NCBI GenBank assembly: GCA_905147135.1
Contig: LR990050.1
Location: forward strand, 4,538,501-4,602,500
DNA: 64,000 nucleotides
Direction of reading: 5' to 3'
Origin: Blastobasis lacticolella
Lineage: Eukaryota; Arthropoda; Insecta; Lepidoptera; Blastobasidae
Made by a program: the position numbers and the translations under genes. This document shows positions 54,900 through 64,000 of the stretch, piece after piece; positions within the stretch are counted from its first letter, which is position 1, and every line of letters starts with the position of its first letter. The notes under the pieces were generated by a model that had not been told where the DNA came from, did no database searches, and was given only the letters and a program-made list of their open reading frames with translations.

Positions 54900-55137
54900 T
54901 TATGAAGAGGATCCACTCACGCTCACGATCCACTGAGCTTAGGAGGAAGGCAGGAGGCAGGAGGGCCGAGGGAGGCAGGACGAGAGGAGGCGGCGGGAGG
55001 GAAGGGAAATGTCAAAATTGACAATTCGGCCCGCGTCATTCACACCATTTTAATCCTTTCCGGTAAAGCGTGCTCCACATGTTGTCAGAAACTTTCGGCA
55101 AAACTTTTGCCGGGACTTGGTAGATCCTCTTCACTTA
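54900..55137. mobile_element. MITE-like element with GAAGAGGATC ends
   Basis: TGAAGAGGATCCAC at 54904 and the complement of TGAAGAGGATCTAC at 55122 enclose GC-rich purine-biased DNA. The right part (AAGTTTTGCCG, AAAGTTTC) recurs at 36.41 kb. Confidence 0.5.
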
Positions 55138-55464
55138 TGCCTATTAAAAATTTATTTATACGACAATAATAAGCTTTCCACAATTATGATTTTTACACAT
55201 GCGTATTTTTAATCGGTCAGTCAGTTAATTCCTTAGAATACGTGCGAGTCGAAATCGTTGTTGTGGAAGGTCTTTACGGTGATCTCCAAACATGCAATAA
55301 GAATTTAGTTACAAAAAATAATATAATTACCTAAACGTTAATTTTAAATGTTCGATTATTTTATTTGAATACCGATTTTCGATAAAAAGATTCAAAATAT
55401 TTATTTGTAAGAAATAGGTATTACAGATGTTTACGATAGTACGATACGATTATTGCAAAATCAG
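55138..55464. other. spacer
   Basis: AT-rich upstream region of SLC35C1; nothing recognised. Confidence 0.6.
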
Positions 55465-55862
55465 GAGTTTTCCAGTATTTATTGTCAGTTGGTTTCAAAA
55501 AGCAACAATAGATGGCGCTCGTATAATTCTGATATTTTTTTTTAAATCTGTATGATTTTGGAAGTGATATCATGCAGCCATCTAATACTAAACCTAAAAA
55601 TAAAATGTTTATTAATACGGTAGAACGAAATGTACAAAGACATATTTTTATGAATAGGCACTATGTTAAATTTTATTACAACCTCTAAACTGGTTGAAAA
55701 CTATTGATAAAAACAATCTTATCCAATACAACGTACCCAGTGTTTATATCTCCTTTGCTAAGAACCTTTTTCAAGCGATAATCAATTACCAAAATTGTCG
55801 GGCCGCCGTCTAGTGAGTGGTTAAGAATGCTTTAGATACCTACTGGAAAACTCCTCATTGAA
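55465..55862. mobile_element. MITE family M1, copy 2
   Basis: Inverted relative to 20764-21182, with about 85% identity by eye over most of its length. Ends CAGGAGTTTTCCAGTA and complement of CAATGAGGAGTTTTCCAGTA. Confidence 0.78.
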
Positions 55863-55904
55863 ATCTTTATCTTAAAACAATGTGCCATTACAGACAGATT
55901 TAAA

Positions 55905-56165
55905 TTTAGGCCGTGTGGTGTCCGGCAGAGTAGAATAGCACCAACCCCTTACACTCGTGGGTGTCGTACAAGGCGACTAATATTTTCGTGACAAAAGATC
56001 AAGAGTCTCCGTAGGCCGGAAAATGGGCAGCAGCATTTTCCATTGTTATATTTAAACATTGCGATCTCCAACCCGCCTGCCAAGCGTGGAGATTATGGCA
56101 ATAACCTCCCCTTTCGTCGGAGAGGCCCTAAGTCCTGCAGTGGACTGTTACGGGCTGTAATGATA
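55905..56165 (-). repeat. dispersed repeat R1, copy 3 (inverted)
   Basis: CCCTTACACTCGTGGGTGTC, CCCGCCTGCCAAGCGTGGAG and GTCCTGCAGTGGACTGTTAC, reverse complement of copies 1 and 2. Confidence 0.75.
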
Positions 56166-57893
56166 GAGTCGGATTTAGTATTTGTTGTATAGAATTTTAA
56201 TGCTCAAATATTGTACATAGCGGTCCACAATTTTATATTTATTAGGGTTCCGTACCAAAAATGTACCTAAATGATATTTTAAAAGTTCAGAAATTTAAGA
56301 AAAAAAATTAATGGATTAACCGCGAATTTACGTTTATTTTCATTTATTAATTCTTCTAGATTTCCTGAAGACCTGACATGGCTATATCTGGGTAACAAGT
56401 TGGAAGTGCTGTGCTGTAAACATTTTGAAGAACAAGATAATAAGTATATGCAAGTCCCTTCTGTCCTGGTGCCGGACCTACCAGAATTTTTACTGAAAAT
56501 AAAGAATATTCTGCCTGTTTGATATATTTATGTACATACCCTCTTCATAATTTTTTTTTGTTCATGACGATGTCCTCTAGAGGGCACGGTATTCACGGTA
56601 TGTAGGATCGAGAGATCGAAAAGACAGGGGTAGGTATCAAGGTGTGGGTTTGATCCCCAGACACCTTACCTTTGAAAGTGGTTTTTTTGTATTATATACC
56701 TAATTCATGTATGGATTCAAATAATTTATTTGGCTTTTCAGTAAAGGAAAATATAGTGAAAAAACTTGCATGTTAGAGATTAATTCGAATTGCGAAGTGC
56801 GCCAATCCGCATTGGGCCTGAGTGGTAAACGATTGCCCGTTCTCTCTCAATGAAAGGACAAATCTATTCCCTAGTAATTTAGATGTGTATAGGCTGACGA
56901 CGACGATGATAACGATTAGGTCGGCACCTTCATTGCACTTTAATTATAATGACAATATAAATATGCCCGTCACAAGTCAGATTTGTTTGTGTTCGTTACG
57001 GAATAGAAATTCGTAGTAAAAAATAACTCATCTGCAGATAGGCTGCCTTGTTTCGTCCTTGCATTTGCCTGAGTGTGTATGTTATAGAGATGTGTAGACA
57101 GTTATAGACATTTTGTCTCGAATTGAAACTTGGTATGTACTCTCATGGTCACACAGAGTAAACAAAAACTTGTCCTTATAATTTTATATTGACATTATAA
57201 TAAACGGTAAGGTGTCTAGTGAATCAAACCCACGTCCTGATACCTACCACCGTCTTTTTGATCTCTCGATCCTACATACCGTGAATCGGCAGTGCTTGTT
57301 TTTGCATGAAGGAGGGTTTTGAGGATTTTGACCGGTATAAATGTTTATTTGTTGTCTTATAACTTCTAAACTAAGTAGGTACCTACTTACTTATCGTTAG
57401 AAGTATCTTCATTATCCACAGGTTGGCCTATGTGACTTCACAATAAATTTAATATGATGCCCTATAGAGGACATGGTAATAAAAAAAAATGAAATGTATA
57501 GGTACATTAATATATTAAACAGGCAGCATATTCTTTATTTTCAGTAACAATTCATATAATGATGATACACCTGGACTGAAGGGACTTGCATCTACTTATT
57601 ATCTTGTTCTTCAAAACGATTACAACGCAACACTTCCAATTTGCAACCCAGACATAGCTATGTCTGGTCTTTAGGAAACCTAGAAAAACAAATTAATGTA
57701 AATAAACGTAAATACGCGATTAATCCGTTAATTTGTTTCATAAAATGTCAGAACATTAAAAATGTCATTTCGGTAAATTTTTGATATGAAATTCTAATTT
57801 ATACATATAAAATTGAGGACCGCTATTTACAAGATTTGAGTACTAAAATTTTATACAATTAATACTAAATCCATCCCTGTTAGCAACAAAATA
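56165..57893. repeat. 1.7-kb imperfect palindrome
   Basis: Left arm 56165-56690 and right arm 57205-57893 are diverged inverted copies. Both end GGATTTAGTATT and share GTTTTGAAGAACAAGATAAT, ATGCAAGTCCCTTC, GAAAATAAAGAATAT and, further in, GATCTCTCGATCCTACATAC. The right arm has about 150 bp extra. The spacer (56690-57205) is unique AT-rich DNA. Confidence 0.85.
56360..56522 (+). pseudogene. exon-like reading frame in the left palindrome arm
   Basis: After an acceptor-like TTAATTCTTCTAG an open frame of 53 complete codons, FPEDLTWLYLGNKLEVLCCK then HFEEQDNKYMQVPSVLVPDL and PEFLLKIKNILPV, ends in TGA. The right arm carries the same sequence with frameshifts and a stop. I do not recognise the protein; FP, W, C, HF and VPS spacing is faintly THAP-like. 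It may be the terminal exon of a gene copied from elsewhere. Confidence 0.45.
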
Positions 57894-58764
57894 TTTTCGA
57901 TCACCGAAATTATGCTCAATTTGCCAATAATTGTGAATCTATCTTTAATGGCATGTTGTTTTAAGGTAAAGCATTTCAATTATTGCAAATTTACACTATT
58001 ACGATGCATATTTTTGTCACAATTTCTAAAATTGATTCCCGATAGCCACGACCACGATTGTTTACTTACCGTTGAAAGGATAATCCGTATGGTGGTGTAT
58101 TTCTATACTTTGCGCTTTCACATAACTGTGCACTATATTACACAGTCTTTTAAATGGTTTGAATTAAATTGTATTAGATTTTAAAATTTACACCGATGTT
58201 TCAAAAAAAACGACAGGACGTTGGTAGCTTGAGCAGCATGTCGAACGTTCAAAATATTGCGCGCGTCATTTTCTTTGAGCTAACATGAACAGACGAAAAA
58301 ACGGGATAGCAAGATTCATAATCATTGTAGAGTGAGCGAACAGGGAATATTTGTGATTTGTGTTTAGTCTGATATGTCTGTGTATGTGATATAGGGTGCT
58401 AGATTAGGGCGCGTGTAATCACAGCTAAAAATTATAATGTTGCCTACAATTGATTTTATTTTACCCGTCTATTTGATTTTAGTAATATTATTATTTCTAA
58501 ACTTCTTATTACAAATTACAATAAAAGAAGAATCTAAATTCACTATCAAATTACAATAATAATCTTGATGTTGATCGAACAAAATACGTTTTATTAATAA
58601 ATGTAAAATATTAGTAGTTAACGGTAACACCGTCCGTCACAGAAAAAAACAGACGCTGACGTCAGTGGTTTTATTATTTTACTTTAGCATTCTCAAATTT
58701 TATACATTTCCCACAGTTTCCTATTTATCTGCTTGTAAGTAAGTACAGACATTTAGTGAACAGA
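57894..58764. other. PGRMC upstream region
   Basis: AT-rich, no recognised coding sequence. The PGRMC promoter and 5' UTR should lie in its last few hundred bases (58.6-58.76 kb), by position only. Confidence 0.5.
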
Positions 58765-59083
58765 ATGGAATCCGCACCGGAAAGCAAAGCAGCCGAGACA
58801 GAAAGTACCGGTACAATTTCAAGTATTGTGAATGAGATCATTTACAGTCCTATAAATTTGCTGTTGACTGTGGTTATTATTGTGTTGGTGTATAAAATAT
58901 TGAGGAATAAGTTCGGCAAGGTAGCAGTGGAGGCGCCGGTACCCGATCTACCGAAAATACGGAAGGATATGACCGTGGCTGAACTGCGCCAATACGACGG
59001 GACGCAGCCCGATGGCCGAGTCCTAGTCGCGGTAAACGGCTGGGTATTCGACGTGACGAAGGGACGCCGCTTCTACGGGCCCG
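58765..59083 (+). CDS. PGRMC1: PGRMC exon 1
   Basis: 319 nt from [17 protein letters not shown] to RRFYGP. Donor G followed by GTGAGT, phase 1. Confidence 0.92.
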
Positions 59084-59801
59084 GTGAGTATTTTTCTGAT
59101 GCGATAAAAATAGCGCCTACCGCATTATGTGACTCATTATCACTGCATTATTATTATGTATGCACTATCTCGCGCGTCTCACCTTGACGCTGGATCGGAG
59201 GAAATTTAAAAATAAGATGAATATATTTGCTAGCTGACAATGTAGGGAAGTACACAATGAATACATTCTGTATGTATTCTATATAATGTATGTATTGTGT
59301 ACCTAATATAGGGTGTTATTTTTATTTTGCAAAAACAGCAATGTTTCCATAGAATGCAATAATGTATTGTCTGAATCAACTTTTTTTCTCAATAATACAC
59401 TCAACTGAGACATTCGTTGTTGAAGATGCGTTTGACAGCATCTCATTGACGAACAGTGTTGTATTCCATGGTTTTCTACCAGCCTCAGTGTATCTAATAT
59501 TTGAGTGCCTAACATTTAGCTCTATTGATCACATCAACAGAACAAAAGTTCTACTATATGAAAGTGTAAACAGTTATATTTATCGACAATAAATCAGAAT
59601 ATACATCTAATAATTTTTAAATTATAACACTGTAATTCTTCTCACATCCAGGAGGTCCTTATGCTGCCTTCGGTGGGAAGGATGCATCTAGGGGCCTAGC
59701 CACATTCTCTGTTACTTCATCAGACAAGGAATATGATGACCTCAGTGATCTCAACTCTATGGAGATGGAGTCAGTCAAGGAATGGGAGGCACAGTTCAGA
59801 G
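58765..59801 (+). CDS. PGRMC1: membrane-associated progesterone receptor component, 5' part
   Basis: Haem-binding cytochrome b5-like protein of the ER/endomembrane (MSBP in Drosophila), involved in sterol and P450 function. Join 58765-59083 and 59652-59801 gives 156 codons plus one base; the human protein is 195 aa, so about 35-40 residues from a further exon are missing. One membrane helix at residues 29-46 ([18 protein letters not shown]). Cytochrome b5 domain from [20 protein letters not shown] through [20 protein letters not shown], with Tyr104 and the Tyr of GGPYAAF matching haem-region tyrosines of human PGRMC1, then [17 protein letters not shown] and [10 protein letters not shown]. The start ATG at 58765 is preferred; an upstream in-frame GTG is not a start. 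Confidence 0.9.
59084..59651 (+). other. PGRMC intron 1
   Basis: 568 nt, AT-rich; TGTATGTATTCTATATAATG-like direct repeats near 59.27 kb; no other feature. Confidence 0.75.
59652..59801 (+). CDS. PGRMC1: PGRMC exon 2
   Basis: 150 nt after acceptor [47 protein letters not shown] and WEAQFRG. Donor G followed by GTAAAT, phase 1. Confidence 0.92.
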
Positions 59802-60619
59802 GTAAATATTTTATTATCCAACAAATTTTTTTTTTTTTTATGTTATCCGGAAGACAAACAGGCATGCGGGCTAACTGATGGAAAGTGGAATTAAAAAAAA
59901 TTTTTTTTCAAAATAGTTACAATTATGATGGCATGCATAAATTATAAATAAATCACCATACATTTCTTCGTCCAAACTTAAACCAATCATCTCTTTGGTA
60001 GTTTATAAGACTATATTAACATACTATTTATCTTTTGCAAGATATTAAAAGTTCTCTACTATACTGTGTTTAGTTATATTTACCGTTAAACATCTCCAAT
60101 AACATTGACATACAGTTTACTTTATCAAAGTGAAAAACTCATACTGTAGTCCAGCAAAACTCTGGGATGCTATAATACATTGTAATTAACTGTAATTAGA
60201 ACATGTTTGTAATGTTTCGTTCATATGCATGCTATTTATGGCAGTGAGTGATGTCATTCTCATTTGTATGTTCATTTGGCTTTTTTGTATCTAAATTGCA
60301 AATTATGTAATTGGTATCCTAAAGCATGCCTATAATTTGAAAACAGCCAAATTATCAATATAATTGTTTTTCAATATCAGGTGTTTACCACATAACTATA
60401 TCTTAACATAGCATAGTTATATCTTATCAACATGGCAAATACAGTGAAAAAGTATAAATACACATATTTGTTTTACCTGCCAACACCCATCTTTCAGATT
60501 ATAAACACTGATTGTAAAATTCAATGTGAAATAAATATTTTTTATCTTTACTGTTGAATAGAATGTGCACATATTGTAGTTTTAAAGAACCATTTTAATC
60601 ATGACATTAATTTCCCTGT

Positions 60620-60735
60620 TATGCTCTTGCACATGAGGGTCAGGTAGCGGTCCGCCTTGACCATGATTCAGAATTTGGTAGATCAGGTAATTACAGTGAC
60701 TGCCATCTGACCTCCGTGAACATTGTAACCGAAAT
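60620..60735 (-). mobile_element. SINE-A fragment
   Basis: CGGTCCGCCTTGACCATGAT, GATCAGGTAATTACAGTGAC and CCATCTGACCTCCGTGAAC are complement of the SINE-A 3' body. Confidence 0.7.
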
Positions 60736-60949
60736 CACAGGCAAAACAGCTAGTAGAGAATAATATTCTGGTATCTACTAACTAATATACTCAATGTGAC
60801 AGCAGTATTTATTGACAGCAGATCAACAACATAAATTGGAAGGATTGATTTTGCCTTGAACATTCATTTCATCTGACAAGAATTACTTTCACTCATTTGG
60901 TTTCTGTTATTTTCATAATAATTACAGTCAACAACATTATCTTGGCGTT

Positions 60950-61012
60950 ATGTCCCGGTAGCGCCCCCGCGCAGCACGCGAGGGTCCAGGGTCCGCTTTC
61001 CTAATAATAATT
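60950..61012 (-). mobile_element. SINE-A 3' terminal scrap
   Basis: TTGGCGTTATGTCCCGGTAG and CGCGAGGGTCCAGGGTCCGC, complement of the extreme 3' end. Confidence 0.55.
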
Positions 61013-61204
61013 ACAATGCAATATATTAAAAACTATAGAGCGATTTTTTTGCGTGTTGGTATTCAAGGTCACCATGTCGGCTTGTGAAAGTCTTATTTAG
61101 TAGCAAGAAAAAGTCTCGTTTGTATGTAACTAGTTTCGGAACAAGAAAAACAAATCCTTCCTTGGTTACGTAGCATTGGTTTCGTAGGCGGTCGAAGAGG
61201 ATTT

Positions 61205-62800
61205 AATAACCCAGTCACAACCAGTGATCATCATCGTCATCTTGGCGTCAAATCCCGGGTTCCGCCTTCCTACTCTTGGTCCACTTCACTCGGTCTTAGG
61301 TTTCCTTGGTAGTGAGTTTGTTGCGTGCCAACGCGTGTCGTTCTAAACGACGTCTAGCTATCGCTTTTTCGACCGGCTTTCTCTCCTTCCCGTGCCTGGC
61401 GGGGGTGGCATGGTCAGACATTTGTTTCCTACGTAGTTTGCCGGTCTGCTACATGTGGCCGTACCATCGAAGGCGGCACTCTTGTAGCTTATGTGAAATG
61501 TCACGGACGTGAAAGCTACCACGGATATGGGCGTTTCGACACGGTCTTTGCGACAAACTCCATAAATCCACCGCATCATATTCATTTTCGTGACACGTAA
61601 CGCCTGCTTGTGTGGGCTCCAGTAGAGGCCAAGTCTCACTGCCGTATAAGAGTACAGGTTTAATGATGATCTTGTAAACCTGTTTCTTCAATGGGCTTGT
61701 AGACCTGTCCCTTCACATTATTTTGAATTTTAGGGTCACTACGAGTAATGAGCTAATGACACCCGTCACCTTCCGCCATTTGGCGCAGATATTCGGGCTT
61801 TGACGTCTATGACACCGGTTTCGATAAGTACCGATCCCAGGTATCTGACCTGATCCGTTCGCTTGACCTCCTTTTCGCCTATGCGAACGGCTATTGGGAT
61901 CTGTATTATTGCAGGCCATTTTTTTAACTTGAGACCGCCGTTCTCAAGTGACTCCATCCACTTTTTCATTTGCTGGACAAGTTGCCCTTTGTCAGAATCT
62001 GTCAGTGCGATACCGTCAGCATACCTGAGCATCCATGGGCGTACGGGATTATGATAGTCTCGGATGCTGTCTGACAGTACGTCTAATATCACGTTGAAAG
62101 AAGTGGACTGAGCACATAGCCCTGGAGTACCTCAACGGTAATAGGGAACGGGTTGGTGTCACCAATAGCAGCCCTAACTATGGAATGGAGATCGCGGTAA
62201 ATGTTTCGGATATGTCAATAAAGTCCTCTGGTACCGACTTGGACCGCAATGCCCATCAGATCATCTCACGACGGACAAAGTGCTCCTTGATCTGTTCTCA
62301 TCTCAAATACAGGGTTCATGGTCCCACAACCCGACCGAAACCCATACTGACTCTCTGAGATTGTACAGTCCTGTCATAACTGAGAGTCGTTGTTACCGCG
62401 GAAGTTCGTGCACTCCCGCACCGAGTCCTTACCTTTAAAGACTAGTAATTATACTCAGCCCCCATTGGGACTCTTCCCGGTGAAGAGGATGCATTTATAA
62501 AGGTCGGAAAGGATGCTCACACCACAAGAGCCCATTGATTTCCACGCCTCAATAGGGTCCGCAGCTTTTCGGTTCTTCATGCTGCGAAGAGCCGCCTCGA
62601 CTTACTTAGGCGTTATTGGTGGCATAAGTCCTTGATTCGCAGGGAAGTCTGGTGGCCACACCTCTTTATGCTGCTTATTCAGCAGCTACGAGCGCCATCT
62701 CTCGTTTTACCGCACGGTCGTTGCATGACAGGATACCGTGAAGGTCATTACACATGGAGATATCATGTGCCTTTTTGACATTCAATCGGGTCAACTTGTC
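61205..62800 (-). pseudogene. decayed RTE-clade LINE
   Basis: Minus-strand LQGYVLSPLL, NVILDVLSDSIRD-like ILDVLSDSIRDYHNPVRPWM, LRYADGIALTDSDKGQLVQQ, VRYLGSVL, KPVLLYGSETWPLLEP and LQECRLRWYGHM, in the order of an RTE reverse transcriptase. The catalytic YADD reads YADG, and frameshifts and stops break the frame near 62.1 and 61.7 kb. The 5' part is lost. The 3' end carries a CATCATCGTCATC tail (complement). Confidence 0.85.
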
Positions 62801-63363
62801 TTGTGTTCTGCCCCTCAGACGATTCTAACTTATCGTACAAAGGACGTAAGTGGCTATCGCTCGTTTGGTGGCACGTTTGGCATCCCAGTGTGCAGCGTGG
62901 TCTTCCGACTATCTGGACGCTTTTCACTTGTTAAGTGGGCTTTCTTCACCCTAATCTCCATCTGGACAGTGTCATTCGACTACCAGGTATCCTCGTCAAA
63001 CCTTCGTCCGCTTCTAGACATCACCAGCACCTGTGGTCTCGGCAAAACAAGCACAAACGGAGATTGCTAGTGTGTATTTTTGGGGCACAAATAGAGACTA
63101 CATCATTTTCAAGCTATTTTAAGCCGGGGTCCCGCTGGGGTCACGGACATTAACATTATCTATCTCCTTTTCGATATCTGTGCTTGACAGGAAGAGCAAT
63201 TTGAAAGAAGCTTTCCGTTTACGTGAAAGTTTAACCACACCATTTAAAAAATCGGCTTTGAATATTATCTGTAGACATTTATAATGATATTGTTTGATGT
63301 CAATATCCCAAGGGGTACGCATATCACAGAGACCGTGTCTGATAATTCATCCTCATTCTTACA
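62801..63363. other. unassigned DNA
   Basis: Possible further RTE remnant at 62.8-63.1 kb by composition, with no motif I can read. The remainder is AT-rich. Confidence 0.4.
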
Positions 63364-63515
63364 TAGTATAAAATAAAGTCATTTTCGGCGTCTGTCTGTC
63401 CTCCTCCTAAACCAATTTTGATGGGGTTTTCACTATAATTTAGATAAAACATATTATAATAGAGAAACCCCGAGAACCACCGGGCGAAGCCGGGGCGGGT
63501 CACTTGTAAAATATA
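63364..63515 (+). mobile_element. probable non-autonomous Helitron
   Basis: AGTATAAAATAAAGTCATTT at left, CCAATTTTGATGGGGTTTTC inside, and CACCGGGCGAAGCCGGGGCG hairpin near the right end. The exact 3' CTAG is not preserved. Confidence 0.5.
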
Positions 63516-63757
63516 AGATAATCATTTCACATTATACACATAGCAAAGTAGAACTGCACCAACCCCAAGAGACATGTTTTTCGAAACCCATCTAGTCGAA
63601 TAAGGGCAGGGGTGATGGTGACAAATAGATCTTTAAGAGAGGTAGGGGTATCCCGTTCGAATTGGAGCCGCCCGACTGGGGAAGTATCTCCACCTTACAG
63701 AATACCGCAGCTAAACAATACTGTTTTTAATAGTATTGTGTTTCTGCCGGTGAGTAA

Positions 63758-63948
63758 GGTCTCCAGTGCTCCATGGGGTGGGGATTTGGGGAACCGTGGC
63801 TTTTTGCTGCCAGATCAACGTATTATAGAGGTGGGCAACGCATTGGCGATACTCTTGGTGTTGCTAATGTCTATAGGAAGTGGTGACTACTTCCCATCAT
63901 GTGGCCCGCTTGTATGTTTGCCTATCGTATGTAATAAAAAAAAATCAC
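63758..63948 (+). repeat. dispersed repeat R2, copy 2
   Basis: CCAGTGCTCCATGGGGTGGG, TTTGGGGAACCGTGGCT and ACTCTTGGTGTTGCTAATGT as in 10690-10882, ending in AATAAAAAAA. Confidence 0.75.
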
Positions 63949-64000
63949 CTTGTATAAAAAAAAGCTAATTATGGTGTATTAGTTGTTAATAAATGAACGA

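Larger units (their letters stand above)
59802..61204 (+). other. PGRMC intron 2, left part
   Basis: AT-rich. Contains SINE-A scraps (60620-60735 and 60950-61010, minus). The last coding exon (expected KYxxVGxLL-like start) was searched for by eye to 64000 and not found. Confidence 0.6.

Noticed and set aside
57912..58184. 90-codon plus-strand ORF before PGRMC
   Set aside because: Hydrophobic AT-driven composition, no family resemblance, no conserved partner.
58756..58764. GTG start giving three extra residues on PGRMC
   Set aside because: Eukaryotic start is the ATG at 58765; the GTG is just in-frame 5' UTR.

Overview
The window is animal nuclear DNA, most likely from a moth or butterfly (Lepidoptera). 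The evidence is spliced genes with GT-AG introns and animal-specific products, AT-rich introns, and many interspersed repeats: short non-autonomous Helitrons ending in CTAG, tRNA-derived SINEs, RTE and CR1/Jockey-type LINE pieces, and hAT and foldback MITEs. The species assignment is inference. Nothing bacterial is present.

Four protein genes can be assembled. (1) BCAS3/rudhira, minus strand, 1565-33505 plus a 5' UTR exon near 35.2 kb: 13 coding exons with consistent splice phases giving 1858 codons plus stop. The first 762 residues follow vertebrate BCAS3 from end to end. The last exon adds a charged, repeat-rich tail of about 1096 residues. (2) Iduronate-2-sulfatase (IDS), plus strand, 37163-39954, four exons, 509 aa, complete with the CxPSR sulfatase motif. 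(3) GDP-fucose transporter (SLC35C1), minus strand, 42973-54578 plus a 5' UTR exon, five coding exons, 335 aa, complete. (4) The first two coding exons of a membrane-associated progesterone receptor component (PGRMC/MSBP), plus strand, 58765-59801. Its last exon was not found and probably lies beyond the window.

Layout: 1-35 kb is almost entirely BCAS3. Its introns hold an apparently intact antisense LINE with two ORFs (about 16-20.5 kb), an 8-bp-TSD hAT element, foldback MITEs, Helitrons, and a GC-rich tandem array (11.0-12.06 kb) that has copied the 3' end of exon 10 with its splice donor about ten times. From 35.3 to 37.1 kb lies the spacer between the divergent BCAS3 and IDS promoters. 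From 40 to 42.9 kb is unannotated AT-rich DNA ending in a 390-bp foldback element just beyond the SLC35C1 stop. SLC35C1 spans 42.97-54.8 kb, with introns full of SINEs, a second hAT and LINE pieces. From 54.9 to 58.7 kb is repeat-rich and includes a 1.7-kb imperfect palindrome with an exon-like reading frame in one arm. After PGRMC exon 2 the window holds a decayed RTE LINE and more repeats.

The genes do not form an operon. BCAS3 (autophagy and cytoskeleton), IDS (lysosomal glycosaminoglycan breakdown) and SLC35C1 (Golgi nucleotide-sugar import) share only an endomembrane theme, and I infer no functional coupling. Exon boundaries come from reading splice sites by eye and checking phase. Family names come from remembered similarity to the human proteins, not from a database search.
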